Source: Betaproteobacteria bacterium (GTDB lineage Bacteria; Pseudomonadota; Gammaproteobacteria; Burkholderiales; SG8-41). From it: DNA of 45,357 nucleotides. The notes beneath the pieces are model-generated. The model worked only from the letters and a program-made list of their open reading frames with translations, had not been told where the DNA came from and did no database searches. The stretch lies in contig JACQGN010000334.1 in the NCBI GenBank assembly GCA_016199545.1, forward strand, positions 1 through 45,357, read 5' to 3'. A program made the position numbers and the translations under genes. Below, piece after piece: positions 7,664-16,538 of this stretch; position 1 is the stretch's first letter, and each line of letters begins with the position of its first letter.

Positions 7664-9453
7664 TGCGAGAGTTCGGCCCTGACCGTCTCGTCGGACGGGA
7701 CATCGGCGCGGCGAAGCCAGCACGCAAGCCGCGCGAGCCATTCGCCGTCCTCCTGCCGCACCTTGGCGATGCGCAGCTTCGGGTGCGGCGTGGGAAGCGA
7801 ATTCTCGTCCGCGCCGAGCAGTTCTTCGTAAAGTTTTTCGCCGGGCCGCAAACCGGTGTAGGCGATCGGGATGTCGCTTTCATTGAACCCGGACAGCCGG
7901 ATCATCTCGCGCGCGAGATCCACGATGCGCACCGGCTCACCCATGTCGAGCACGAATACCTCGCCGCCCCCGCCCATGAGGCCCGCCTGCAGCACAAGCT
8001 GCACCGCCTCCGGGATCGACATGAAATAGCGCGTGATGTCAGGGTGCGTCACGGTCACCGGCCCGCCGCGGGCGATCTGCTCGCGGAACCGCGGAATGAC
8101 GCTGCCCGTGCTGCCGAGCACGTTGCCGAAGCGCACCAGCACGAAACGCGTCGCGCCAGCCTCCTCCTGCAGCGCCTGGCACACCATCTCGGCGAGGCGC
8201 TTGCTCGCACCCATGACGTTGGTGGGGTTGACGGCCTTGTCGGTGGAGATCAGCACGAATTTCTCCACTCCATACGCGATTGCCGCCCGCGCCAGCGCCC
8301 GGGTGCCGAGGACGTTGTTGAGCACCGCCTGCCAGGCGTTCTCGCTTTCCATCAGCGGCACGTGCTTGTAGGCCGCGGCGTGAAAGATCACCGACGGTTG
8401 ATGTGCGGACAGCAGTTGGCCGACGCGGGATTCATCCTTGATGTCCCCAATTGCGCAGAGGATCGGGACCTCGGGCATGCGCTCGCGAAACTCCTGCTCG
8501 ATCGTGTAGAGCGCGAATTCGTTCAACTCGAAGAGGACGATCCGGCGCGGCCCGAATCTCGCCACCTGCCGGCACAGTTCGGCGCCGATCGAGCCGCCGG
8601 CCCCGGTCACCATGACCGTGCGCCCGTTGATCCAGCTCTTCAGCCCCGCGGTATCGAGCACGACCACATCCCGTCCCAGCAGATCGTCGAGCTCGACGTG
8701 GCGGATCTGCGAGACCGTCACGCGCCCGCTCATCAGGTCATCGAACGAAGGCACCGTCAGTACCTTGAGCCCCGCCTCGTTGCAGCGCGCGACCACCTGG
8801 CGGCGTGCCTGGTGCGAGGCGGAGGGCATGGCAATGATGGCGTGCGTCGCTCCGAGCTTCTCCTTCCACGCCGCGAGCTCGTCGCTGCGCCCGAGGATGT
8901 TGATCCCGTGCAGCTCACGGCCGCGCACCGATGCGTCGTCGTCGAATACACCGACCACATGCCACTGCGGGCTGCGCCCGAGTTCCTTTATCAGGTTCAC
9001 CGCAGCCTCCTCGGTGCCGATGACGAACACCGGTGCGCGATCGCCGGGCAGGAAGTTGCCCAGGCTGCGTTCCTTCCACGCCCGATACGCGAGCCGGCTG
9101 CCGCCCATGATGACGATGAGGAAGATCGGATTCGTGATGAGAACGGAGCGCGGGACACCGATCTGAAGCATGACGAGGAGCGTCAGCGCCACAATCGATG
9201 CGGTGACGGCGGCGTAGATGATGCGTTTCAGGTCCGGCAGGCTTGCGTAGCGCCAGATGCCGCGGTAAAGCGCGAAAGCATGGAAGACGATCGCATTGAC
9301 CGGCACCACGCACGCGAGTGACTGTACTGCGATGTCCACGTAGTTGTCCGGGACTTCGAAGTTGAAGCGCAGCCAGAACGCAAGGAGCCAGGCAACGATG
9401 CTCGCGGCGAGGTCATGCACGACGGCGAACAGCGTGCGCCAGTGGTACTTCAC
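7636..9453 (-). CDS. wbpM: Membrane-bound UDP-GlcNAc 4,6-dehydratase (WbpM family)
   Basis: A 605-aa protein with four N-terminal membrane helices (about residues 10-125), a first Rossmann-like domain (FVIGTEEAA, about 143) and a catalytic SDR domain starting at TGAGGSIG (283-290). The usual Tyr of YxxxK is Met: Ser403, then Met414-x3-Lys418 in NVMGASK, the arrangement of WbpM-type large dehydratases. It makes UDP-4-keto-6-deoxy-GlcNAc, here most likely reduced by the neighbouring WbpV-like SDR to UDP-QuiNAc. Its GTG start overlaps the stop of the upstream 55-codon ORF in a GTGA junction, so translation is probably coupled. The length matches the family. Confidence 0.95.
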   Translation of the reverse strand: MKYHWRTLFAVVHDLAASIVAWLLAFWLRFNFEVPDNYVDIAVQSLACVVPVNAIVFHAFALYRGIWRYASLPDLKRIIYAAVTASIVALTLLVMLQIGVPRSVLITNPIFLIVIMGGSRLAYRAWKERSLGNFLPGDRAPVFVIGTEEAAVNLIKELGRSPQWHVVGVFDDDASVRGRELHGINILGRSDELAAWKEKLGATHAIIAMPSASHQARRQVVARCNEAGLKVLTVPSFDDLMSGRVTVSQIRHVELDDLLGRDVVVLDTAGLKSWINGRTVMVTGAGGSIGAELCRQVARFGPRRIVLFELNEFALYTIEQEFRERMPEVPILCAIGDIKDESRVGQLLSAHQPSVIFHAAAYKHVPLMESENAWQAVLNNVLGTRALARAAIAYGVEKFVLISTDKAVNPTNVMGASKRLAEMVCQALQEEAGATRFVLVRFGNVLGSTGSVIPRFREQIARGGPVTVTHPDITRYFMSIPEAVQLVLQAGLMGGGGEVFVLDMGEPVRIVDLAREMIRLSGFNESDIPIAYTGLRPGEKLYEELLGADENSLPTPHPKLRIAKVRQEDGEWLARLACWLRRADVPSDETVRAELSQWVPEYTGR

Positions 9454-9617
9454 GTTCGTTGCTCCGCGCGGTGCCGGCCTGCCTCCAGCAGTCCGGCGGC
9501 AAGGTGATGCGCGGTCAGGCGGACGGCGACCAGTACGCCGCGCACGACATCCGTGAGCGAGACCGCGAGCAGCGAAGTCGTGAATGCCGCGAGCGGTGCC
9601 CCGGCGGCCAACGTCAT
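9450..9617 (-). pseudogene. 55-codon membrane ORF in the wbpL position, possible collapsed wbpL
   Basis: The ORF starts with ATG four bases after the wbpV stop and ends in a GTGA overlap with wbpM. It therefore fills exactly the slot that wbpL (MraY-like initiating GlcNAc/QuiNAc-phosphate transferase, about 340 aa) has in Pseudomonas-type wbpV-wbpL-wbpM clusters. The peptide has one hydrophobic stretch (MTLAAGAPLAAFTTSLLAV), reminiscent of the first helix of MraY-family transferases, and ends in GRHRAEQRT. About four fifths of its third codon positions are G or C, as in real genes here. An in-frame internal deletion of wbpL is my reading. A genuine small membrane peptide or an assembly collapse are alternatives. 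Confidence 0.4.
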
Positions 9618-9621
9618 CTTG

Positions 9622-10641
9622 TCAGGGGCTCTTATTCTGCAGGCGAGCATGCGCGAACGCATGATACCACCGCGCTGTTTCCGCAAGGCCCTGCGCGAGC
9701 GAGAAGCGCGGCCGCCAGCCGAGCTCATTCCGGATTCGCGAGCCGTCCACCTGGAGGGAACCGGTGAGTTTTTCCATCTCTTCGCTCTTGCCGAGCACGG
9801 CTGCGCCGAGCTTGAGCAGCGGCACCGGGCAGGGAAAGATCCGCGCCCTCGCTCCCAGTGCAGCCGCAACCGCCCGCATCAGTTCCGGCGTCGAGACATC
9901 CTCGCCGTCGCTGACAAGATAGGTCTTGCCTCCCGCGTTCGGCGCTTGCAAGCACGCGAGCACCGCAGCGACGAGATTTCCCAGGAAGATCATGCTGCGC
10001 TGATTGCGTATCGACGCGAGCGGAAGCGGCCAGCCCCGCCCCGTCGCATTCAGCAGCCGCAGGAAATTGCCCTTGACACCGGGCCCGTAGATCAGAGGGG
10101 GTCGCAGCACGATCGCTTCGGTCCCGGTTCCACTCGTCACCCGCCAGATCGCCTGTTCCGCCTCCCACTTGGAAATGCCGTAGGCGTCTTCCGGATGCGG
10201 CGGGTCGAGCTCGGTGAAACCGTGCCTAGTGGTGTTCTCTCCGTTCACCTTGATCGAACTCATGAACACAAAACGGCGGACATGCGCCGTCACGGCCGCG
10301 CGCGCGAGTCGCTCGGTGGCATACACGTTGACGCGCCGGTATTCCGCAAGCGAGTCCCGGGCGGTTTCGTGAAGCACGTGCGTGCGCGCCGCGAGATGGA
10401 TTACGCTATCAGCCCCGAGCAGCGCTTGTGTCCAGTCGGTGCCTGTCCCGATGTCGCCTACCGCGACAGCCTCGGCGCCGCTCGCCGGATCGCCAACGTC
10501 GGCTGCACGCACCGCAGCCCGCACACGATAACCGCCCTGGAGCAGCGCGCGACCCAGAGCCGCGCCAACGAAGCCACTGGCCCCGGTGACAAGAATGATG
10601 GCACCCCGGGCGTGTTGCGCCAAAGACGTTACTTGAACCAC
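9622..10641 (-). CDS. NAD-dependent epimerase/dehydratase family reductase (WbpV-like)
   Basis: A 339-aa extended SDR: Rossmann motif TGASGFVG (20-27), catalytic Ser in FMSSIK (128-129) and YGISK (Tyr154, Lys158). Its place directly before wbpM, and its resemblance to WbpV-type enzymes, suggest that it reduces the 4-keto group of the WbpM product to give UDP-N-acetyl-D-quinovosamine. A plain C4-epimerase role, giving UDP-FucNAc-type sugars, is possible and cannot be excluded from motifs. The GTG start overlaps the end of wbjD by 13 bp; TTG at 10623 would avoid the overlap. Confidence 0.82.
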   Translation of the reverse strand: MVQVTSLAQHARGAIILVTGASGFVGAALGRALLQGGYRVRAAVRAADVGDPASGAEAVAVGDIGTGTDWTQALLGADSVIHLAARTHVLHETARDSLAEYRRVNVYATERLARAAVTAHVRRFVFMSSIKVNGENTTRHGFTELDPPHPEDAYGISKWEAEQAIWRVTSGTGTEAIVLRPPLIYGPGVKGNFLRLLNATGRGWPLPLASIRNQRSMIFLGNLVAAVLACLQAPNAGGKTYLVSDGEDVSTPELMRAVAAALGARARIFPCPVPLLKLGAAVLGKSEEMEKLTGSLQVDGSRIRNELGWRPRFSLAQGLAETARWYHAFAHARLQNKSP

Positions 10642-11774
10642 ACGGTGCGGTTGACGTAATCGGTGTAGCTCAAAATGATGCGCACGACCTTGAGCGAGAC
10701 GTTGTCTGCCTCGTAGTCGGATGGGATCCGGAACGGGCGCTGATGCCGCGCGTAATGCTCGACGGTGACATCGATTGCCGCGAGGACCTCATCCGGTTTC
10801 AGTCCGCTCATGATGAGCGTGCCTTCGTCCATACCTTCCGGCCGCTCGTGGGCCTGGCGGATCATCACTGCCGGAAAGGCAAGCAGCGATGACTCCTCGG
10901 TCAGCGTGCCACTGTCCGAAAGGACGCAGCAGGCATGGGTCTGCAGCTTCACGTAGTCGAGGAAGCCGAGGGGCTTCAGGAATTCGACCCTGGCGGGCAG
11001 CGCCTTGCGATCAAGTGCTGCAAGCTTGTTACGGGTGCGCGGGTGCGTCGAGACGATCACGCGCTTGCCGTGGCATTTCACGATCGCGCCGAGACTCGCG
11101 AGCAGGTCTGCGAGATTCTCGGGGGTCTCGATATTCTCCTCGCGATGGGCGCTCACCAGGAAATAGGCGCGCGGCTCGAGCTTCAGCCGCTGGAGGACGC
11201 GGGAAGCGTCAATCTTGGGCTCGTAGTGGACGAGCACTTCGCGCATCGGGGAGCCGGTCTTGATCACCGTTTCCGGGCGGATGCCTTCCCGCAGCAGATA
11301 GCGCCGCGCATGCTCGGTATATGGCAGGTTGATGTCGCTCACGTGATCCACGATTCGGCGATTGACTTCCTCCGGCACTCGCTCGTCGAAACAGCGGTTG
11401 CCCGCTTCCATATGAAAGACCGGAATCCTGCGGCGCTTGGCCGCGATTGCGGCGAGGCAGGAATTGGTGTCGCCGAGAAGTAGCAGCGCGTCGGGACGCT
11501 CCCGCGCCATCAATTTGTCGGCGCGGTCGATCACTTTTCCGATGGTTTCCGCCGCCGTCCTGCCTGCCGCGGCCAGAAAGTGGTCCGGTTTTCTTAGTTC
11601 GAGCTGCTCAAAAAAAATCTCATTGAGCTCGTAGTCGAAATTCTGCCCAGTGTGCACGAGCACGTGGCGCACCTGCCGATCGAGTTCAGCGATCACGCGT
11701 GACAGCCTGATGATCTCCGGCCGCGTACCGACGATCGTCATGACTTTCATCTTGCTGATTCGGGCATTCGGCAT
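10629..11774 (-). CDS. wbjD: UDP-N-acetylglucosamine 2-epimerase family, UDP-L-FucNAc synthesis (WbjD/FnlC)
   Basis: A 381-aa GT-B-fold, non-hydrolysing 2-epimerase. Visible motifs are VGTRPEIIRL at the N-terminus, LLGDTNS, FHMEAGNR with its catalytic-type Glu, SAHREEN and SDSGTLTEESS. The C-terminal YTDYVNRTVW is characteristic of the WbjD/FnlC/CapG branch rather than general WecB. It catalyses the last C2 epimerisation to UDP-N-acetyl-L-fucosamine. It lies directly downstream of wbjC and wbjB, giving the complete three-enzyme set. The start is uncertain: ATG 11774 is used here, while ATG 11750 (MKVMTIVG) matches the most common family start. Confidence 0.93.
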   Translation of the reverse strand: MPNARISKMKVMTIVGTRPEIIRLSRVIAELDRQVRHVLVHTGQNFDYELNEIFFEQLELRKPDHFLAAAGRTAAETIGKVIDRADKLMARERPDALLLLGDTNSCLAAIAAKRRRIPVFHMEAGNRCFDERVPEEVNRRIVDHVSDINLPYTEHARRYLLREGIRPETVIKTGSPMREVLVHYEPKIDASRVLQRLKLEPRAYFLVSAHREENIETPENLADLLASLGAIVKCHGKRVIVSTHPRTRNKLAALDRKALPARVEFLKPLGFLDYVKLQTHACCVLSDSGTLTEESSLLAFPAVMIRQAHERPEGMDEGTLIMSGLKPDEVLAAIDVTVEHYARHQRPFRIPSDYEADNVSLKVVRIILSYTDYVNRTVWFK

Positions 11775-11846
11775 CTTGTGCAATTAGGGTTTCTTGCCCT
11801 TGGTCGGCGAATCAACTCACACAACCAACCTGTGGTATGGCCGGCA

Positions 11847-12947
11847 TCAAACGGGCTCGGGGTACGTATCCGGTTTCGAGGGATCGAAAATCTCGCTCGC
11901 CCAAAACAGGGTAATCAGGCGCTCATGTCCCATATTTGTAATATTGTGAGTGTGTAACGTCGGCATGTCCACGTACTGAGGGAGGTCACCGCAGACACGG
12001 TACTCAGTAATTTCCGTGCTAAACAGCTTGCGCACGCGAATCAGGGCATTTCCCGATATCACGAGAAAGCGCTCGATTTTGGCCATGTGGTAGTGGTTCC
12101 CACGCGTAACGCCTGGGGGGGTCGTCGAGATGAAACACCCTCCCTCACGTTCACTATTCACTGCTTCGAACAGGCGCCCGCGATCGTCGGTGCGTTGCAC
12201 CGGTGTCATAGGGTAGCGTCCGGGGAAGAGGAAGGAACGATAGGTATTGAAGAGTTCGAGGTCGAGTGCGGTGCCAAGCTTCGGAATCACGTGATTCGCA
12301 TAGCGCCCGGCCATCTCCTGCAGGCGGGCAAGCAGCGCGCCTACGGACAGCGGAATGCCGGTGACGCGATGCTCTCCGGGGGTGGGGTGCCTGATGAGAT
12401 CGCAGATGACGCCCGCAACGCGCTGCGCGTGCACGAGTTCAAGCTCCCGGTCTTCGAGCACGCGCGGCGCCTCGCCGCACGCCAGCTGATGGCAGAAGGT
12501 CGCGACTACCGAGTTGTAAAACGGCCGCCCGCACTCGCCGAAGACGTGGGGCAGGATCAGATTCGTGAATGTGCCTCCGGAGGCGGCCGCCCAGTTCGCG
12601 AGAAGTTCCGCAGACACGCGCTTCGAGCGTCCGTACGCCGTATCCGATGACTGGTGGATTGACGAGGCGAGGATCACCTGTGGCCGGACCCGCGACGCCG
12701 CAAGTGCGGCAACGAGCTGCTTCGTGAGGTCCACGTTGGTGTGCTCGAGCCGCACATCGTCGCCCCGGTTCACGCCGGCGAGATGCACTATGGAGTCACA
12801 GGTTGCGACAAAGCGTTCGAGCTGGCGTCCATTGCTGAATACCTCGCGCGGCGCCGGGTCAACGATCTCCCGGTCGTCCGCATGCAACGCGCAGCGCAAG
12901 TGCCAGCCGAGGAAGCCGCTACCTCCGGTGACGCCGATTCGTGGCAT
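11847..12947 (-). CDS. wbjC: Bifunctional SDR-cupin reductase/epimerase for UDP-L-FucNAc (WbjC/FnlB/CapF)
   Basis: A 366-aa protein with an N-terminal SDR domain (TGGSGFLG near residue 7; YGRSK as YxxxK near 107) and a C-terminal cupin containing TRGNHYHMAKIERFLVI, whose histidines form the metal site. This fusion is diagnostic of CapF/FnlB/WbjC, which epimerises and then reduces the product of WbjB. ATG 12947 lies 29 bp inside the end of wbjB, so the two genes overlap. It is followed by wbjD, as in Pseudomonas, E. coli O26 and Staphylococcus sets. Confidence 0.95.
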   Translation of the reverse strand: MPRIGVTGGSGFLGWHLRCALHADDREIVDPAPREVFSNGRQLERFVATCDSIVHLAGVNRGDDVRLEHTNVDLTKQLVAALAASRVRPQVILASSIHQSSDTAYGRSKRVSAELLANWAAASGGTFTNLILPHVFGECGRPFYNSVVATFCHQLACGEAPRVLEDRELELVHAQRVAGVICDLIRHPTPGEHRVTGIPLSVGALLARLQEMAGRYANHVIPKLGTALDLELFNTYRSFLFPGRYPMTPVQRTDDRGRLFEAVNSEREGGCFISTTPPGVTRGNHYHMAKIERFLVISGNALIRVRKLFSTEITEYRVCGDLPQYVDMPTLHTHNITNMGHERLITLFWASEIFDPSKPDTYPEPV

Positions 12948-13977
12948 TTCCCGCTTTGCCCCTCTTTATTTCCGCTCTGATCTCGGGCAGCGTCAAAAGA
13001 AGGCGTTCCACCTGGCGCAAGTTCAGTCGTTGCGTATTGTGGGACGTGTAGTCTTGCGTTTCAGCCTCCTTGCGATCCCCCTCGGTGAAGTACTTCTTGT
13101 AGTCGAGGTCGCGGTCATCCATGCGGACGCGGAAATATCCGCCCAGATCCTCGGCGCGGCGCAGCTCTTCCCTCGTGGCGAGCGTCTCGAACAACTTCTC
13201 GCCATGACGCATCCCGATAACACGAGTCTTGACATTGGAACTGAACAGCCGCTTCAGCGCGCTTCCCAGATCATCGATCGTACACGCCGGCGCTTTCTTG
13301 ATGAAGATGTCGCCCGGGCGCGCAAGCGCGAAGGCGATCATCACCAGCTTGATCGCATCGGAGAGCGGCAGCATGAAACGTGTCATGCCCGGCTCGGTCA
13401 CCGTGAGGGGGGATTGGTCGAGCAGCTGCTTAACGAACAGCGGAATGACCGACCCGCGGGAGTACATCACGTTGCCATACCGTACCGCCGCCACGATAGT
13501 CCCGAAGCCGGTTCTCCGGCGGGACGCCGCCTGTGCGACTTTCTCCATCAGCGCCTTGGTCATTCCCATGGCGTTGATGGGGTGAACGGCTTTGTCGGTG
13601 GACAGGCAGATCACGCGTCTTACCTTGTTCGCGATCGCCGATTCGATGACGTTATGGCTGCCGATCACATTCGTGGAAACCGCCTCCATCGGAAAAAAAT
13701 CGCATGAGGGCACCTGCTTGAGCGCCGCAGCGTGAAATACATAGTCAACATCGGTCATGACCTCGTCCACGCTGTCGCGATCGCGCACATCCCCGATATG
13801 GAACTTGACGCGCGAGTTATCGAGCTCCAGGCGCATCATTTCCTGCTTGAGTTCGTCGCGGCTGAAAATGCGGACTTCCTTGAAACTGACCTTGAGCAGA
13901 TGGGCGAGCAGCGCGTGGCCGAAGGAGCCGGTCCCGCCGGTGATCAGGATGGTCTTGTCTCGAAAATGGTTGGGCAT
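12919..13977 (-). CDS. wbjB: UDP-GlcNAc 4,6-dehydratase / 5-epimerase (WbjB/FnlA/CapE)
   Basis: A 352-aa SDR starting MPNHFRDKTILITGGTGSFG. It has FHAAALKQVPSCD, LSTDKAVHPINAMGMTK with Met-x3-Lys in place of YxxxK, and YGNVMYSRGSVIPLF, all shared by the FlaA1/PseB/WbjB group of inverting dehydratases. It converts UDP-GlcNAc to a 4-keto-6-deoxy intermediate and starts the UDP-L-FucNAc route completed by wbjC and wbjD. I use ATG 13977 rather than TTG 13986. It sits 30 bp below the WbuB-like transferase gene in the same operon. Confidence 0.94.
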   Translation of the reverse strand: MPNHFRDKTILITGGTGSFGHALLAHLLKVSFKEVRIFSRDELKQEMMRLELDNSRVKFHIGDVRDRDSVDEVMTDVDYVFHAAALKQVPSCDFFPMEAVSTNVIGSHNVIESAIANKVRRVICLSTDKAVHPINAMGMTKALMEKVAQAASRRRTGFGTIVAAVRYGNVMYSRGSVIPLFVKQLLDQSPLTVTEPGMTRFMLPLSDAIKLVMIAFALARPGDIFIKKAPACTIDDLGSALKRLFSSNVKTRVIGMRHGEKLFETLATREELRRAEDLGGYFRVRMDDRDLDYKKYFTEGDRKEAETQDYTSHNTQRLNLRQVERLLLTLPEIRAEIKRGKAGNATNRRHRR

Positions 13978-14007
13978 GGGGGACAAATCGCCGGGCGGGT
14001 CATTATA

Positions 14008-15240
14008 TCAAGGCAGCCATCGTGTTTCGTCGGGTGTCGACATCAGCTGCTCCAGCCGGTCGAGCAGCTGGTCCCGGGCAAAGTGAGCCTCGTAATAGAG
14101 GCGTCCGCGCATTCCCATCTGTTCGCGGCCAACCTTGGGCATCGCGTAGAGCTCGAGTACCCGCTCGGCTAGTGCGGCAGGTTCCTCGGCGTCACATACG
14201 AGCCCGGCACCGGATTCCCGAATGATGCGTGCCCCTTCGCCATCGAGCATGCCGACGACCGGCCGCCCGCACGCCAGATAGGACTGCAGTTTCCCGGGTA
14301 TCGTGAGCGCGAAGATCGGGTCCCGCTTCAGGCAGACCAGCATCACGTCGGCCTGCATGAACCAGGCGGGCATTGTGGAGAGGGGATGGTTGCCAAACAG
14401 GTGCACGGTTCGCTCCAAGCCGCGATGCTCTATTTCCTGCCTGACCCAGTCGCGCAGCCGACCGTCACCTAATATGATCCACTGAATATCGGAATGAGAC
14501 CTGAGTTGCTCCGCGGCGGCAAGGACGTTGGGAAAGTCTTGCGCCGCGCCGACGTTTCCTGCGTACATGATGCGGAAGCCCGCGGGCAGCGGCATCGGGG
14601 GTGCTAGATCAGCCTGCCGTACCCCGTCGAATATCGGCTCTGCCCAGTTGGGGAAGTACACGATCTTGCGTGCCGCAACTCCCATCCGCACCACGCTCGG
14701 CTCAAAAGCACGCGACTGCACCAGTATCCGGTCGCTGTGCCGGTAAATGCGCTTCACGAGCCACGAAACTGCCCGGATCACGAACCGGCTCCTGATAGCG
14801 CCGGCCGCAGAGAGACTCTCCGGCCACAGATCGAGCACCCACAACAGTACCGGAGACCCGCGCAAGAGCTTCAGCACCAGCGCTGGTAGCGCCACCGTGA
14901 CGGGAGACACCTCATAGACGAAAATGAGGTCGAAATTTCCGCGACACCGAAAGGGCGCGATCAAGCTCGCAAACAGCGCGAACGACAGATAATTAATGGC
15001 AAGGCGGAAGCCGCTTCCGCTCCCGCGGGGAATGAGCGGCACACGGACCACGGGAATACCATCGAAATTATCGGCGCCGCGCTCGATAAAACCATACCCG
15101 GGAAAGAAACGTCCAGCCGGGTAGTTTGGTTTCCCGGTCAGTACGACGACCTCGTGCCTGCGCCCCTTCAGCGCCGTGGCAAGGTCGTTGATCCGGAAAT
15201 TTTCCGGCCAGAAATATTGCGTGACGATCAGGATGCGCAA
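14008..15240 (-). CDS. Glycosyltransferase family 4, probable L-FucNAc transferase (WbuB-like)
   Basis: A 410-aa GT-B enzyme starting with RILIVTQYFWPENFRIND, the pattern of WbuB/WcaI-type transferases. The C-terminal donor half has MYAGNVGAAQDF and the E-x7-E-like region around FALTIPGKLQSYLACGRPVVG. WbuB genes accompany fnlABC in E. coli O26-type clusters, where they are thought to transfer FucNAc; being first in an operon with wbjBCD supports the same role here. The start is TTG, since the first in-frame codon at the conserved N-terminus is TTGCGCATC. It is the first gene of the minus-strand operon running to 4413. Confidence 0.85.
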   Translation of the reverse strand: MRILIVTQYFWPENFRINDLATALKGRRHEVVVLTGKPNYPAGRFFPGYGFIERGADNFDGIPVVRVPLIPRGSGSGFRLAINYLSFALFASLIAPFRCRGNFDLIFVYEVSPVTVALPALVLKLLRGSPVLLWVLDLWPESLSAAGAIRSRFVIRAVSWLVKRIYRHSDRILVQSRAFEPSVVRMGVAARKIVYFPNWAEPIFDGVRQADLAPPMPLPAGFRIMYAGNVGAAQDFPNVLAAAEQLRSHSDIQWIILGDGRLRDWVRQEIEHRGLERTVHLFGNHPLSTMPAWFMQADVMLVCLKRDPIFALTIPGKLQSYLACGRPVVGMLDGEGARIIRESGAGLVCDAEEPAALAERVLELYAMPKVGREQMGMRGRLYYEAHFARDQLLDRLEQLMSTPDETRWLP

Positions 15241-15554
15241 GCGGGACCCCGCGAGCTACAAGTTCCGTTGCTCCGGCAGGCGGCGACGGGATTCAGGGGT
15301 GCGCAATCCAGGCCGGGACCCATTATCGGCCTTGCGGGCAGAGATCCATGCACTGTGCGGCCGGCCCGTCGCCGTAGCCCCTGACGGTCGGGCGCCGCCC
15401 GTGGAATCGTGTGAGCATTGACTGAAGTTTACGACAAGTGACTTTCGATTCGAAGGTCGGCACGATCCGCTTCTGCCCGGAGCTTCCATGCAATCCCTAT
15501 ATAATCGGCGAAGGTTGCCAATGGGTCGAAACGCCTCCGAGGTAAACGCTGACG
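15241..15554. other. Divergent intergenic region, wbuB-like and fkbM
   Basis: This 314-bp gap separates two divergently transcribed genes and should hold both promoters. No conserved ORF, tRNA or clear hairpin is seen. It contains TTGACT at 15418-15423 without a good -10 at normal spacing, and a perfect TATAAT further on, listed separately. I see no promoter clearly matching sigma-70 for the minus-strand operon. Confidence 0.5.
15500..15505 (+). promoter_or_regulatory. Candidate -10 box (TATAAT) for fkbM
   Basis: A perfect TATAAT (within CTATATAATC) lies 50 bp upstream of the GTG start of the FkbM gene. No good -35 hexamer is seen 16-18 bp upstream, so this is only a candidate. Confidence 0.35.
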
Positions 15555-16472
15555 GTGAAAGCACTTTGGGGTTGTCTTAAGTATTTCCCGCCGGGACTTC
15601 TTACCTGGATCAAACAGCACTCCAGTGCGCGTCAGCGTCTCTGGATCCGGGAGACGTTCGGGGGCAGCTACACCAGCATTCCCGACAGGATTCAATCGGT
15701 ACCGGACGGCAGGCGCTTTCGCATCGGACCGGATCTGATTTACTGGCCCATCGATACGGGAGTCGGGTTCGAGCCCGAAGCGACCCATATTTTGCGGCAC
15801 CTGCTGAGGGCGGGTGACGTGAGTGTGGACGTGGGTGCCAACTTCGGGTGGTACACGACTTTGTTTGCGCAGATCTGTCCGCAAGGGCGGGTTTATGCCT
15901 ATGAGCCGGTACCCGAAACCTTCGGGCGCTTGCTTGAAACGCTGGCTCTGAATGACATGCGCGGGAACGTCACGGCACTTCAGGCTGCAGTATCGAATGC
16001 CGCCGGTACCTGCTCGATCTTCACGTTCGAGAAAAGCTCGGCCTATTCGTCCCTGTCGTCCCGCGGCGAGTTCGGAGAGAGAAGTCAAAAAGCCGTCGAG
16101 GTTCCAATGGTTACTCTCGATCAGAACCTTTCCGAACAAGGCGTATCACACGTGGATTTCCTGAAATGCGACACGGAGGGCTCGGAACGCATGGTGCTCC
16201 TGGGGGCACGCCGGTTCCTGGGTGCACCTGACGCGCCGATGATATTCATCGAACTGAATGAGCCCGCGTTCCGCGCGTTCGGCTATGGCAGGGATGACGT
16301 CCGGCAGGTCCTGTGCAGCCATGGATACGATCGGTTCTACGAAATTATTTCCGCACGCGAGTTGCGGTCACTGCACACACCGCAAGCATTCGAGCTGGCG
16401 GGTAGTGCGCTGTGCGCGAAGGGAAGCACCATCGTCGAGCGTTTGGCGGGGACCGATGTCGAAATCCAGTGA
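15555..16472 (+). CDS. FkbM family SAM-dependent methyltransferase
   Basis: A 305-aa protein. The SAM-binding motif I is DVGANFGWYTTLF (about residue 95), followed by VYAYEPVPETF. FLKCDTEGSE (about 210) is the FkbM-domain signature. Such enzymes O-methylate sugars in surface glycans; the position is not predictable. It is a single-gene unit between two minus-strand operons: divergent from the FucNAc operon and convergent with the GT2 at 16537. The GTG start has only a weak GAGG 12 bp upstream. Confidence 0.88.
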   Translation: MKALWGCLKYFPPGLLTWIKQHSSARQRLWIRETFGGSYTSIPDRIQSVPDGRRFRIGPDLIYWPIDTGVGFEPEATHILRHLLRAGDVSVDVGANFGWYTTLFAQICPQGRVYAYEPVPETFGRLLETLALNDMRGNVTALQAAVSNAAGTCSIFTFEKSSAYSSLSSRGEFGERSQKAVEVPMVTLDQNLSEQGVSHVDFLKCDTEGSERMVLLGARRFLGAPDAPMIFIELNEPAFRAFGYGRDDVRQVLCSHGYDRFYEIISARELRSLHTPQAFELAGSALCAKGSTIVERLAGTDVEIQ

Positions 16473-16519
16473 GAATCTTCGCTGACCAGCTGATGCTCTC
16501 TCGGCGTGGGTGGCCATCG

Positions 16520-16538
16520 CGGAGCGCGGCTCCGTTTT
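16520..16538 (+). terminator. Rho-independent terminator candidate after fkbM
   Basis: A 6-bp GC-rich stem (CGGAGC / GCTCCG) with a 3-nt loop is followed by TTTT, about 50 bp after the fkbM stop. It overlaps the stop codon of the convergent GT2 gene. Confidence 0.5.

Noticed and set aside
7582-9321. 579-aa plus-strand ORF
   Set aside because: It is antisense to wbpM, which has full family motifs. The translation is rich in His, Arg and Asp with no domain, typical of a shadow in high-GC DNA.
9553-10659. 368-aa plus-strand ORF
   Set aside because: Antisense to the WbpV-like SDR; no recognisable motif.
12565-13707. 380-aa plus-strand ORF
   Set aside because: Antisense to wbjC and wbjB, both strongly conserved.
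15418-15446. TTGACT as a -35 box
   Set aside because: The hexamer at the expected -10 position (ACTTTC) is far from TATAAT.
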